Assembly (NCBI GenBank): GCA_030655215.1
Contig: JAURVZ010000055.1
Coordinates: 1 to 55,810, forward strand
From: Pseudolabrys sp.
GTDB lineage: Bacteria > Pseudomonadota > Alphaproteobacteria > Rhizobiales > Xanthobacteraceae
Length of the DNA: 55,810 bases
Reading direction: 5' to 3'
Below, one piece after another: positions 20,904-29,270 of the stretch. Position numbers and translations under genes: made by a program. A model generated the notes under the pieces. That model ran no database searches. It saw nothing but the letters and a program-made list of their open reading frames with translations, and was not told the origin of the DNA. Numbering within the stretch: the first letter of the stretch is position 1; the number at the start of each line of letters is the position of its first letter.

Positions 20904-21707
20904 ATGGACCAGACCACGGGCCTGAGCATCAATGATCGCAAGCGCACGATTGAGCGCCTGTCGGCGTTCATCGCTAAATCCGTCGACGAAGCGCGCGCCG
21001 TCGAGAAGCCGTTCTTCCATCTCGAATTCGACCGCGTATTCCCGGATGACATTTACGCGCAGATCCTGGCGCTGAAGCCGGAGTCGCGCGACTACCGTCC
21101 GATGCACGGCCGCAGCAAGGGCCACGATCTCGATGACGGCACCCATACGCGGGTGAAGATCGATCTGTTTCCGGAATACATCCGCAATTTGCCGGCGCAG
21201 AAGCGCGCATTGTGGGATGTGGTCGGCCGCGCTTTGTGCTCGGAGGAGGTCAAGCAGGCCTTCATCCGCCGCCTGGCGCCCGGCCTGTCGAAGCGCTTCG
21301 GCAGCGACTTTGCCAAGGTCGGCATGTTCCCGATCCCGATCCTGACCCGCGACATTCCCGGCTATCTGATCACGCCGCATACCGACACGCGTTGGAAGGG
21401 CATCACGGTGCAGTTCTACCTGCCGGGCGACGACCTCAACACCGATATCGGCACCATCTTCCACGAAGTGCTGCCGGACGGCTCGATGCCCAAGCACACG
21501 CAGATGAAGTTCGCTCAGAACTCCGGTTACGCCTTCGCCGTCGGCACCGACACCTGGCATTCCGCCGATGCCGTGCACAACCGGGTCAAGACGCGCGATT
21601 CGATCCTGCTGACCTATTTCGTCGATCAGGGCCTGCTCAAGTTCTTGCGCAACCGCGGCAAGCGGCTCGGCAACTTCCTGCTCAATGAGTGGCGGCACCG
21701 GTTTTAG
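20904..21707 (+). CDS. 2-oxoglutarate/Fe(II)-dependent oxygenase family protein
   Basis: A 267-residue protein of unknown substrate with a double-stranded beta-helix core. The iron triad is readable as His159 and Asp161 in LITPHTDTRWKG and His219 in TDTWHSADAV. Arg231 in KTRDSILLTYF, 12 residues after the distal His, would bind 2-oxoglutarate. The chain is Lys/Arg-rich at the C-terminus (RNRGKRLGNF) and has no signal peptide, so it is likely cytoplasmic. Related proteins are often linked to glycan or sugar-nucleotide modification, but nothing here shows that. It sits between eno and ftsB, with a hairpin over its stop codon. Confidence 0.78.
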   Translation: MDQTTGLSINDRKRTIERLSAFIAKSVDEARAVEKPFFHLEFDRVFPDDIYAQILALKPESRDYRPMHGRSKGHDLDDGTHTRVKIDLFPEYIRNLPAQKRALWDVVGRALCSEEVKQAFIRRLAPGLSKRFGSDFAKVGMFPIPILTRDIPGYLITPHTDTRWKGITVQFYLPGDDLNTDIGTIFHEVLPDGSMPKHTQMKFAQNSGYAFAVGTDTWHSADAVHNRVKTRDSILLTYFVDQGLLKFLRNRGKRLGNFLLNEWRHRF

Positions 21708-21720
21708 GTCTTAAACCGGT
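21697..21720 (+). terminator. Hairpin spanning the stop of the 2OG oxygenase gene
   Basis: ACCGGTTT (21697-21704) and AAACCGGT (21713-21720) are perfect 8-bp arms around an 8-base loop that contains the TAG stop. No U-run follows. It may reduce read-through into ftsB or protect the transcript end; both are inference. Confidence 0.4.
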
Positions 21721-21749
21721 CTTAACCGCGTTGCGGCATCTTGGCGCGC

Positions 21750-22067
21750 ATGGTCTCCCATCGCCGCCGCCGCGCCATTTTGACTGCTATCGGCCTTTAC
21801 CTGTTCGCCGCGGCGTTCATCGGCTATTTCGCCGTGAACGCCTTCACGGGTAATCACGGCTTGCGCGCGCAGGCCGACCTCGATCAGCAATTGGCGTCGA
21901 TGCAGGCCGAGCTCGCCACCATCAAGGCCGAACGGACCGGCTGGGAGCGCCGGGTGGCGCTGCTGCGCTCCGATCGCATCGATCCTGACTTGCTGGACGA
22001 GCGGGCCCGCACGCTGATCGGCTATGCCGACCCGCGCGATGTGACGCTGCTGCTCAACCCACGCTAG
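21750..22067 (+). CDS. ftsB: FtsB/DivIC-type septum formation initiator
   Basis: Small bitopic division protein. 105 residues from the ATG of MVSHRRRR; an upstream TTG would add three residues. A basic N-terminus is followed by one membrane helix (about 10-30) and a periplasmic coiled coil (about 38-68, LDQQLASMQAELATIKAER). The C-terminal DERARTLIGYADPRDVTLL matches the DivIC family end. In alphaproteobacteria this gene lies typically between eno and pdhA, as here, although the 2OG oxygenase intervenes. Confidence 0.88.
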   Translation: MVSHRRRRAILTAIGLYLFAAAFIGYFAVNAFTGNHGLRAQADLDQQLASMQAELATIKAERTGWERRVALLRSDRIDPDLLDERARTLIGYADPRDVTLLLNPR

Positions 22068-22310
22068 TCGACCGCACTGCACAAGAGTCTGCGGCGTCTG
22101 TGCAGGGCTGCACGGCTTGCTTCTGCTTCCGCGCCTCCCCAAATTACGCTAAGGGACTCAAGCGAGCGTCCGATGTTTCACAGGGGACGCGCACGAATCC
22201 GGCGTATTCGCGCCGGTATTTGAAAAGATCGTGCGCGGGTGAAATGTTAGATAGCGCTCTGCTTGGTTCGCCAGAGCCAATGCCAAGTTATAAGCGTCCA
22301 GGGAGCGCCC

Positions 22311-23339
22311 ATGCCGGCCGTCAAAGCCAATTCCAATACCCAGACCGATGACGACCAGGCGCCGACGACTCCGCTTGTCGAATTCAGCAAGGATCAGGAC
22401 CTTGCCGCCTATGAGATGATGCTGAGCATCCGCCGGTTTGAGGAAAAAGCCGGCCAGATGTACGGCATGGGCCTGATCGGCGGCTTCTGCCACCTCTATA
22501 TCGGCCAGGAAGCTGTGGTCGTTGGTATGCAAATGGCCCTCAAGGAGGGCGATCAGGTCATCACCGGCTATCGTGATCATGGCCACATGATCGCCTGCGG
22601 CATGGACGCCAAGGGCGTCATGGCCGAACTGACCGGCCGCGCCCATGGCTATTCCAAGGGCAAGGGCGGCTCGATGCATATGTTCTCCAAGGAGAAGGGC
22701 TTTTACGGCGGCCACGGCATCGTCGGCGCCCAGGTGCCGCTCGGCACCGGATTAGCCTTCGCAAACCGCTATCGCGGCAATGACAATGTGACCTTGGCCT
22801 ATTTCGGCGACGGCGCCGCCAATCAGGGCCAGGTGTACGAGAGCTTCAATATGGCCGAGCTTTGGAAGCTGCCGGTCGTCTATGTGATCGAGAATAACCG
22901 CTACGCCATGGGCACGTCGTCGACGCGCTCTTCGGCCGAAACCAACCTGTCGCGCCGCGGCCTGTCCTTCAAGATCCCGGGCGAGCAGGTCGACGGCATG
23001 GACGTTCGCGCCGTCAAGGCCGCCGCCGACAAGGCGGTTGCCTGGTGCCGCGCCGGCAAGGGCCCGTACATCCTCGAAATGCTGACCTACCGCTATCGCG
23101 GCCACTCGATGTCGGATCCGGCCAAGTACCGTACCCGCGAGGAAGTCGACAAAGTCCGCACCACGCACGACCCGATCGACATGGTCCGCCTGCGCGTTCT
23201 GGAGAAGAAGTTCGCCAAGGAAGAAGACCTCAAAAAGATCGACGCATCCGTGCGCGATCTGGTCAATGAAGCGGCTGAATTTGCGACGCACGATCCTGAG
23301 CCGGATCCGTCCGAGCTGTTCACCGAGATTTATCGCTAG
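22311..23339 (+). CDS. pdhA: Pyruvate dehydrogenase E1 component, alpha subunit
   Basis: Thiamine-diphosphate-dependent decarboxylating half of E1. 342 residues from the ATG preceded by AGGGAG; the in-frame extension upstream is not family-like. Motifs include YEMMLSIRRFEEKAGQMYG, GFCHLYIGQEAVVVG, the cofactor-binding GDGAANQGQVYESFNMA...ENN, and YRGHSMSDPAKYR, the equivalent of the eukaryotic phosphorylation loop. It begins a pdhA-pdhB-pdhC cluster. The 243-base gap after ftsB should hold the promoter. Confidence 0.97.
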   Translation: MPAVKANSNTQTDDDQAPTTPLVEFSKDQDLAAYEMMLSIRRFEEKAGQMYGMGLIGGFCHLYIGQEAVVVGMQMALKEGDQVITGYRDHGHMIACGMDAKGVMAELTGRAHGYSKGKGGSMHMFSKEKGFYGGHGIVGAQVPLGTGLAFANRYRGNDNVTLAYFGDGAANQGQVYESFNMAELWKLPVVYVIENNRYAMGTSSTRSSAETNLSRRGLSFKIPGEQVDGMDVRAVKAAADKAVAWCRAGKGPYILEMLTYRYRGHSMSDPAKYRTREEVDKVRTTHDPIDMVRLRVLEKKFAKEEDLKKIDASVRDLVNEAAEFATHDPEPDPSELFTEIYR

Positions 23340-23384
23340 ATTGCAGCCGCTTAAAATAATTTCGAGCAGGAAATAGTAGCGCCC

Positions 23385-24785
23385 ATGCCGACCAATATTC
23401 TCATGCCTGCGCTGTCGCCCACGATGGAGAAGGGCAACCTCGCCAAGTGGCTCAAGAAAGAGGGCGACACGATCAAGTCCGGCGACATCATCGCCGAGAT
23501 CGAAACCGACAAGGCGACGATGGAGGTCGAAGCCTCCGACGAAGGCACGCTCGGCAAGATCCTGATCGCCGAGGGCACGCAGGACGTTGCGGTCAACACG
23601 CCGATCGCGGTCATCCTCAACGAGGGCGAAGATGCTTCATCGGTGAAGGCTGAAGCGCCGGCTGCCGCCAAGGCGGAGAAGACCGAAGAGAAAGCCGAAG
23701 CAAAGCCGGAAGCCGCTGCGCCGAAGGAAGAGAAAGCGCCTGCAGCACCCGCCGCCCCAGTGCATGCGGTCGCCGCCGATCCCGATGTGCCGGAAGGCAC
23801 CGAGATGGTCACCATCACCATGCGCGAAGCGCTGCGTGACGCAATGGCCGAGGAAATGCGCCGCGATGGCGATGTCTTCGTCATGGGCGAAGAAGTCGCC
23901 GAATATCAAGGCGCCTACAAGGTCACCCAAGGTCTGTTGCAGGAATTCGGCGACAAGCGCGTGATCGATACGCCGATCACCGAGCATGGCTTTGCAGGTC
24001 TGGGCGTTGGTGCGGCGCTTGCCGGCCTGAAGCCGATCGTCGAATTCATGACCTTCAACTTCGCCATGCAGGCGATCGACCAGATCATCAACTCCGCCGC
24101 CAAGACGCTCTACATGTCGGGCGGTCAGATGGGCGCCCAGATCGTGTTCCGCGGCCCGAACGGCGCCGCCGCGCGCGTCGGCGCGCAGCATAGCCAGGAC
24201 TACTCGGCCTGGTATTCGAACATTCCCGGCTTGCGCGTGATCTCGCCGTCAAACCCGGCCGATGCCAAGGGGCTCTTGAAGGCCGCCATTCGCGATCCCA
24301 ATCCGGTGATCTTCCTCGAGAACGAAATTCTCTACGGCCAGTCGGGCCCGGTGCCGAAGATGGACGACTTCGTCTTGCCGATCGGCAAGGCCAAGGTCGC
24401 CCGCGCTGGCAAGGACGTCACCATCATCTCCTGGTCGATGGGCATGCAATACGCGCTCAAGGCCGCCGACGAGCTGGCCAAGGACGGCATAGAAGCCGAG
24501 GTTATCGATCTGCGCACGCTGAAGCCGATGGACACCGAAACCTTCATCGCCTCAGTCAAGAAGACCGGCCGCGCGGTAACGGTGGAAGAGGGCTGGCAGC
24601 AATCCGGCGTCGGCGCCGAAATTGCCGCGCGCATCATGGAGCAGGCTTTCGATTATCTCGATGCGCCGGTCGCGCGCGTGTCGGGCAAGGAAGTGCCGAT
24701 GCCGTATGCCGCCAATCTTGAGAAGTTGGCGTTGCCGTCGGTTGCTGAAGTTGTCGAGGCGGCGAAAGCCGTCTGTTACCGGTAG
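23385..24785 (+). CDS. pdhB: Pyruvate dehydrogenase E1 component, beta subunit, with N-terminal lipoyl domain
   Basis: The beta half of E1 fused to a lipoyl domain, as known in rhizobia and relatives. 466 residues: lipoyl domain (1-80) with acceptor Lys43 in ETDKATME, then a flexible Ala/Glu/Lys/Pro linker (about 85-125). The transketolase pyrimidine-binding domain follows (about 140-315, [16 protein letters not shown]) and then the C-terminal domain. The lipoyl-coding DNA is nearly identical to that of pdhC. lipA downstream would make the cofactor. Confidence 0.97.
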   Translation: MPTNILMPALSPTMEKGNLAKWLKKEGDTIKSGDIIAEIETDKATMEVEASDEGTLGKILIAEGTQDVAVNTPIAVILNEGEDASSVKAEAPAAAKAEKTEEKAEAKPEAAAPKEEKAPAAPAAPVHAVAADPDVPEGTEMVTITMREALRDAMAEEMRRDGDVFVMGEEVAEYQGAYKVTQGLLQEFGDKRVIDTPITEHGFAGLGVGAALAGLKPIVEFMTFNFAMQAIDQIINSAAKTLYMSGGQMGAQIVFRGPNGAAARVGAQHSQDYSAWYSNIPGLRVISPSNPADAKGLLKAAIRDPNPVIFLENEILYGQSGPVPKMDDFVLPIGKAKVARAGKDVTIISWSMGMQYALKAADELAKDGIEAEVIDLRTLKPMDTETFIASVKKTGRAVTVEEGWQQSGVGAEIAARIMEQAFDYLDAPVARVSGKEVPMPYAANLEKLALPSVAEVVEAAKAVCYR

Positions 24786-24797
24786 GCGCGAAGCATC

Positions 24798-26144
24798 ATG
24801 GCCACCAACATTCTCATGCCTGCGCTGTCGCCCACGATGGAAAAGGGCAACCTTGTCAAGTGGCTCAAGAAAGAGGGCGACAAGATCAAGTCCGGCGACG
24901 TGCTGGCCGAGATCGAGACCGACAAGGCGACGATGGAATATGAGGCGGTCGACGAGGGCACGCTCGCCAAGATCGTCGTGCCGGAAGGCACGCAGGATGT
25001 TGCCGTCAATGCGATCATCGCGGTGATGGTGGCGGAAGGCGAAGACGCCAAGGCGGTGAGCGCGGCCCCTGCTGCGAAAGCACCTGAGAAAAAGTCAGAA
25101 GCCAAGGCTGAGACAAAGCCGGAAGCCAAAGCCGAAACAAAGACTGAAACGAAATCCGAAGTGAAGCCCGCAGCGCAGGCTGCAGCTCCCGCTGCCAAAG
25201 CCGATGGCGCGCGCGTCTTCGCGTCACCGCTCGCCAAACGTATGGCTAAAGAAGCCGGTGTTGATCTGTCGCGCGTCACCGGCTCCGGCCCGCATGGCCG
25301 CGTCATTGCCCGCGACGTTGACGACGCCAAGAGCGGCAAGGGCGCGATGAAGCCCGCCGCTGCGGGCGCACCGGCTGCAGCCGGAGCACCTGTTGCCGCC
25401 AGCATGAGCGACAAGCAGATCCTCGGCCTGTACGAAGAAGGCTCCTACGACCTCGTGCCGCATGACGGCATGCGCCGCACCATCGCGCAGCGTCTCACCG
25501 CATCGACGCAGACCGTGCCGCATTTCTATCTGACAATGGACTGCAATATCGGCCGCCTGCTGGCCGCGCGCGAAGAGATCAACGCCGCCGCACCCAAGGA
25601 CAAAGACGGCAAGCCGGCCTACAAGCTCTCGGTCAACGACTTCGTCATCAAGGCGCTCGCGGTCGCGTTGCAACGCATTCCGGAAGCCAATGTGTCGTGG
25701 TCCGAAGGCGGCATGCTCAAGCACAAGCATTCCGATATCGGCGTCGCCGTGGCGCTGCCGGGTGGCCTGATCACACCGATCATTCGTCAGGCCGAGTCGA
25801 AGTCGCTATCGGTCATCGCCAATGAAGGCCGCGACCTGTTCGCGCGTGCGCGCGGCAAGAAGCTCAAGCCGCACGAATACCAGGGCGGCACGTCGTCGGT
25901 GTCGAACCTCGGCATGTATGGCATCAAGGACTTCACCGCGGTGATCAACCCGCCGCAGTCGACCATTCTTGCGGTGGGCGTTGGTGAAGAACGCGCCATC
26001 GTCAAGAACGGCAAGATCGAAGCGGCGCAGATCATGAGCGTCACTTTGTCGTGCGATCACCGCTCGGTTGACGGCGCGCTCGGCGCTGAACTGATCGGCG
26101 CGTTCAAGAAGCTGATCGAAAATCCGGTAATGATGATCGTGTGA
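24798..26144 (+). CDS. pdhC: Dihydrolipoamide acetyltransferase (E2 of pyruvate dehydrogenase)
   Basis: Core acetyltransferase that passes acetyl groups to coenzyme A. 448 residues: one lipoyl domain (Lys43 in ETDKATME), a Lys/Glu/Ala-rich linker with repeated ETK/EAK units (about 90-133), and the peripheral subunit-binding domain (about 138-172, VFASPLAKRMAKEAGVD). An Ala/Gly/Pro linker then leads to the catalytic domain ending with His421 in SCDHRSVDGALG. It starts 12 bases after pdhB. A perfect GC hairpin follows its stop. Confidence 0.97.
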   Translation: MATNILMPALSPTMEKGNLVKWLKKEGDKIKSGDVLAEIETDKATMEYEAVDEGTLAKIVVPEGTQDVAVNAIIAVMVAEGEDAKAVSAAPAAKAPEKKSEAKAETKPEAKAETKTETKSEVKPAAQAAAPAAKADGARVFASPLAKRMAKEAGVDLSRVTGSGPHGRVIARDVDDAKSGKGAMKPAAAGAPAAAGAPVAASMSDKQILGLYEEGSYDLVPHDGMRRTIAQRLTASTQTVPHFYLTMDCNIGRLLAAREEINAAAPKDKDGKPAYKLSVNDFVIKALAVALQRIPEANVSWSEGGMLKHKHSDIGVAVALPGGLITPIIRQAESKSLSVIANEGRDLFARARGKKLKPHEYQGGTSSVSNLGMYGIKDFTAVINPPQSTILAVGVGEERAIVKNGKIEAAQIMSVTLSCDHRSVDGALGAELIGAFKKLIENPVMMIV

Positions 26145-26154
26145 CGCGAAGCCT

Positions 26155-26178
26155 GAGCGCGCCGCTCTCGGCGCGCTC
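26155..26178 (+). terminator. GC-rich hairpin after pdhC
   Basis: GAGCGCGCC and GGCGCGCTC form a perfect 9-bp stem around GCTCTC, starting 10 bases after the stop. There is no U-run. It may end or attenuate the pdhABC transcript before the binding-protein gene. Confidence 0.45.
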
Positions 26179-26279
26179 GAAGTTCCGCATCACATTCGCG
26201 CTCGAAGATGCGCAGCATCGGTGCTAGCCTACCTGACGAATGCATGCCGGAAAACGGCAGCACGAAAAGGAGGCGACCC

Positions 26280-27287
26280 ATGCGATCTTCTCAGAGCCAA
26301 ATCACAGCTTCACGCCGGACATTGCTGGCCGCCGCCCTCGCACTTGTGGCGCTGCCGCTCGCCGGCGCGGCGCACGCGCAGGACTATCCCACCAAGACCA
26401 TTCGCCTCGTTGTGCCATTCCCTGCTGGTGGCACGACAGACATGCTGGCGCGCTTGTTCGCGCAGCGCATGGGCGAGGGGCTCGGCCAGACGATCGTTGT
26501 CGAGAACGTCGGCGGTGCCGGTGGCTCGCTCGGTGCCGATCAGGTCGCCAAGGCGGCGCCGGATGGCTACACACTGTTGTTTCACAATCTGACATTCTCG
26601 ACCACGACGGCGTCGCTGCAATATGCCGGCCGCTCGAAGCACGACATCGAGAAAGACTTTGTGCCGATTTCGGTCGGCGCCTATGTGCCGATGCTGCTGC
26701 TGGCGCACCCGTCAGTGCCGGCCAAAGACCTCAAGGAATTCGTTGCTTATGCGCAGGGCCACAAGGACGGCTTGTTCTATGGCTCGACAGGTCCGGGCAG
26801 CGTGATGAACTATTCCGGCGAAGTCATGAAGCGCGATAATCAGCTCAAGATGGACCACGTGCCGTTCCGCGGCGCGGCGCCTCTGGTGCTTGAGCTGATG
26901 TCCGGCCGCATCCAGTTCGGCGGCGATCAGTTGTCGACCTCGCTGCAGCACGCCAGGTCCGGCGCGCTGAAGCCGATGGCGGTGCAAAGCGTCAAGCGTT
27001 CGCCGGCATTGCCGGACGTGCCGACCGTGCGTGAACTTGGTTTCCCGAACCTGGAGATCCAAGGCTGGAACGGCTTCTTCGCGCCGGCCGGCACGCCGGA
27101 GCCGATCATCGCCAAATTGCATCAGCAGATCGTCGCGGCCGCCAATAACCCGGACGCGCGCAAGCGCATGGAAGAGGTCGGCGCCGAACCGGCCGGCTCG
27201 ACCCAGGCGGAAATGCGCGCCATGCTGAAAGACCAGTTCACGAAGGTGCGGCCGGTCGTCGAGGAGCTCAAGCTGATCGTGCAATAG
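26280..27287 (+). CDS. Tripartite tricarboxylate transporter (Bug family) substrate-binding protein
   Basis: Periplasmic binding protein of 335 residues. A signal peptide (SRRTLLAAALALVALPLAGAAHA, quoted here in parts: SRRTLLAAAL then LAGAAHA) ends before QDYPTKTIRLVVPFPAGG, the hallmark start of Bug proteins. GGAGGSLGADQVAKAAPDGYT, a domain-2 PFRGAAP motif and PTVRELGFP also match. The start has AAGGAGG at ideal spacing. No TctA/TctB membrane partners are nearby, so it is an orphan receptor. It splits pdhC from lpdA and has a hairpin on each side. The ligand is unknown; family members bind carboxylates and other organic acids. Confidence 0.9.
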   Translation: MRSSQSQITASRRTLLAAALALVALPLAGAAHAQDYPTKTIRLVVPFPAGGTTDMLARLFAQRMGEGLGQTIVVENVGGAGGSLGADQVAKAAPDGYTLLFHNLTFSTTTASLQYAGRSKHDIEKDFVPISVGAYVPMLLLAHPSVPAKDLKEFVAYAQGHKDGLFYGSTGPGSVMNYSGEVMKRDNQLKMDHVPFRGAAPLVLELMSGRIQFGGDQLSTSLQHARSGALKPMAVQSVKRSPALPDVPTVRELGFPNLEIQGWNGFFAPAGTPEPIIAKLHQQIVAAANNPDARKRMEEVGAEPAGSTQAEMRAMLKDQFTKVRPVVEELKLIVQ

Positions 27288-27296
27288 GCGCGGGTG

Positions 27297-27330
27297 CCGT
27301 CATGCCTGCTAAACGGAGCGGGCATGACGG
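27297..27330 (+). terminator. Hairpin after the binding-protein gene
   Basis: CCGTCATGCCTGCT and AGCGGGCATGACGG pair over 14 positions with one G-T, around AAACGG. It starts 9 bases after the stop. There is no U-run, but the stem is strong enough to act as a transcript end or stabiliser. Confidence 0.5.
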
Positions 27331-27407
27331 ACGCCAAGGCCGACTTGATCGGCGCATCCCCATATGGGAGACGGGTAGCCTTGAGCCCCCATTCGGAGAC
27401 GATTTAA

Positions 27408-28826
27408 GTGGCCGACACATCCTTCGACGTTCTGATCATCGGTTCCGGCCCTGGCGGCTATGTCACCGCAATCCGAGCTGCCCAACTGGGCTTTAAGGTC
27501 GCGGTCGTCGAGCGCGATTATCTCGGCGGCATCTGCTCGAACTGGGGTTGTATCCCGACTAAGGCGCTGCTGCGCTCGGCTGAAATCTACCACTACATGC
27601 AGCACGCCAAGGATTACGGCCTGTCGGCGGAGAACATCTCGTTCGATCCGGCCGCGGTCATCAAGCGCTCGCGCGGTGTCGCCGGCCGCATGAACACCGG
27701 CGTTGGTTTTCTCCTGAAGAAAAACAAGGTCACCGTGATCTGGGGAGAGGCGACCATCGACGCGCCCGGCAAGGTCACCGTCAAGGCGTCGAAGAACGAA
27801 GCGCCGAAGGGCGCGTCCAGTCCGGGCAGCTACACCGCCAAACACATCATCGTCGCCACCGGCGCGCGGCCGCGCGTGCTGCCGGGTCTTGAGCCGGACA
27901 AGAAGCTGGTCTGGACCTATTTCGAGGCGATGAATCCGGACAAGATGCCGAAGTCGCTTCTTGTCGTCGGCTCGGGCGCCATCGGCATCGAGTTCGCCTC
28001 GTTCTATCGCACTATGGGCGCGGAAGTGACGGTCGTCGAAGTGCTGCCGCAGATCCTACCCGTTGAAGATGCCGAGATCGCCGCCTTCGCCCGCAAGCAG
28101 TTTGAGAAGCAGGGCTTCAAGATCATCGCCAATGCCAAGGTGACCAAGCTCGACAAGAAGGCCGACAGCGTCACGGCCACAATTGAAGAGGGCGGCAAGA
28201 CGCAGCAGATCACGGTCGATCGCGTCATCGCCGCGGTCGGCGTCGTCGGCAATATCGAGAACATCGGGCTGGAGAAGCTTGGCGTCAAAATCGAGCGCGG
28301 CACCGTCAAGGTCGACGAGTTCTGCAAGACCAACATCCCCGGCATCTATGCGATTGGCGATGTCGCCGGTCCGCCGATGCTGGCGCACAAGGCCGAGCAC
28401 GAAGGCGTCATCTGCATCGAGGCGATCAAGGGGATGCACCCGCATCCGATGGACAAGCTCAAGATCCCGGGCTGCACCTATTGCGTGCCGCAGATCGCCT
28501 CGGTCGGCCTGACGGAAGCCGCCGCCAAGGCCAAGGGCCTCGACATCCGCGTCGGCCGTTTCCCGTTCATCGGCAACGGCAAGGCGATCGCGCTCGGCGA
28601 GGATCAGGGTTTGGTCAAGGTCATCTTCGACAAGAAGACCGGCCAGCTGCTCGGCGCGCATCTGTGCGGCGCCGAGGTGACCGAATTGATACAAGGTTTT
28701 GTCGTTGCCATGAACCTGGAAACGACCGAAGAAGAGCTGATGCACACGATCTTCCCGCACCCGACCCTGTCGGAGACGATGAAAGAGGCGGTGCTCGATG
28801 CCTACGGACGCGTGTTGAACATGTAA
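27408..28826 (+). CDS. lpdA: Dihydrolipoamide dehydrogenase (E3)
   Basis: Reoxidises dihydrolipoyl groups with FAD and NAD+. 472 residues with a GTG start. FAD-binding IIGSGPGGYVTAIRAAQLG, redox disulfide Cys43/Cys48 in GGICSNWGCIPTK, NAD-binding VVGSGAIGIEFASFYRTMG, the second FAD motif IYAIGDVAGPPMLAHKA, and the active-site His-Glu pair in HPTLSE near residue 450. It serves the pyruvate dehydrogenase complex from this cluster. Other 2-oxoacid complexes may use it or another copy. Confidence 0.96.
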   Translation: MADTSFDVLIIGSGPGGYVTAIRAAQLGFKVAVVERDYLGGICSNWGCIPTKALLRSAEIYHYMQHAKDYGLSAENISFDPAAVIKRSRGVAGRMNTGVGFLLKKNKVTVIWGEATIDAPGKVTVKASKNEAPKGASSPGSYTAKHIIVATGARPRVLPGLEPDKKLVWTYFEAMNPDKMPKSLLVVGSGAIGIEFASFYRTMGAEVTVVEVLPQILPVEDAEIAAFARKQFEKQGFKIIANAKVTKLDKKADSVTATIEEGGKTQQITVDRVIAAVGVVGNIENIGLEKLGVKIERGTVKVDEFCKTNIPGIYAIGDVAGPPMLAHKAEHEGVICIEAIKGMHPHPMDKLKIPGCTYCVPQIASVGLTEAAAKAKGLDIRVGRFPFIGNGKAIALGEDQGLVKVIFDKKTGQLLGAHLCGAEVTELIQGFVVAMNLETTEEELMHTIFPHPTLSETMKEAVLDAYGRVLNM

Positions 28827-28865
28827 CTGGAGCGGCAGACTGCCGTTTGGAATGGGGAAATGCCA

Positions 28866-29210
28866 ATGAAGATGCAGATCAAGAAGGCCATTGTCGCGAC
28901 CTTGCTGGTTGTCCTCGGTGCCGGGGCGGCACAGGCCGCCGGCAAGCGCTGCACTGAAGAGCGCAGCCTGCGCTCGACCGATTCAAAGCTCGCCACCTCG
29001 GTCACCTTCGTCAACCGCACGCAGGAAAACGTGCGCATCTACTGGCTCAACTACAAGAGCGGCCGCGAGTTCTACAAGGAACTGCGCCCGGACCAACGGT
29101 TCACCCAGGATACCTACGCCACGCATCCCTGGGTGGCGACCGATGCGGAAGAAAACTGCCTCGAAACCTACATGCCGCAGGCGCGCGCTTCGACGATGGA
29201 AATCCGCTAG
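28866..29210 (+). CDS. Secreted von Hippel-Lindau beta-domain-like protein
   Basis: A 114-residue protein of unknown function. A signal peptide (MKMQIKKAIVATLLVVLGAG, cut after AQA) predicts export to the periplasm. The mature part matches the beta domain of human VHL without a gap over about 70 residues: RS..S, V.F.NR, WLN, Y..L.P and Y..H.W..-DA. The five residues lining the VHL hydroxyproline pocket (Trp88, Tyr98, Ser111, His115, Trp117) correspond to Trp60, Tyr70, Thr83, His87 and Trp89, all with identical spacing. Cys29 and Cys98 could form a disulfide. GGGG lies seven bases before this ATG; an ATG two codons earlier is too close to it. It follows lpdA by 39 bases. The fold assignment is strong; binding to hydroxyproline is inference. 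Confidence 0.82.
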   Translation: MKMQIKKAIVATLLVVLGAGAAQAAGKRCTEERSLRSTDSKLATSVTFVNRTQENVRIYWLNYKSGREFYKELRPDQRFTQDTYATHPWVATDAEENCLETYMPQARASTMEIR

Positions 29211-29270
29211 TCACAGACGCCGCTTGATGACGCCTTAGCCGGGCTTTCAATCGAACCTGTCGGGGTGCTC

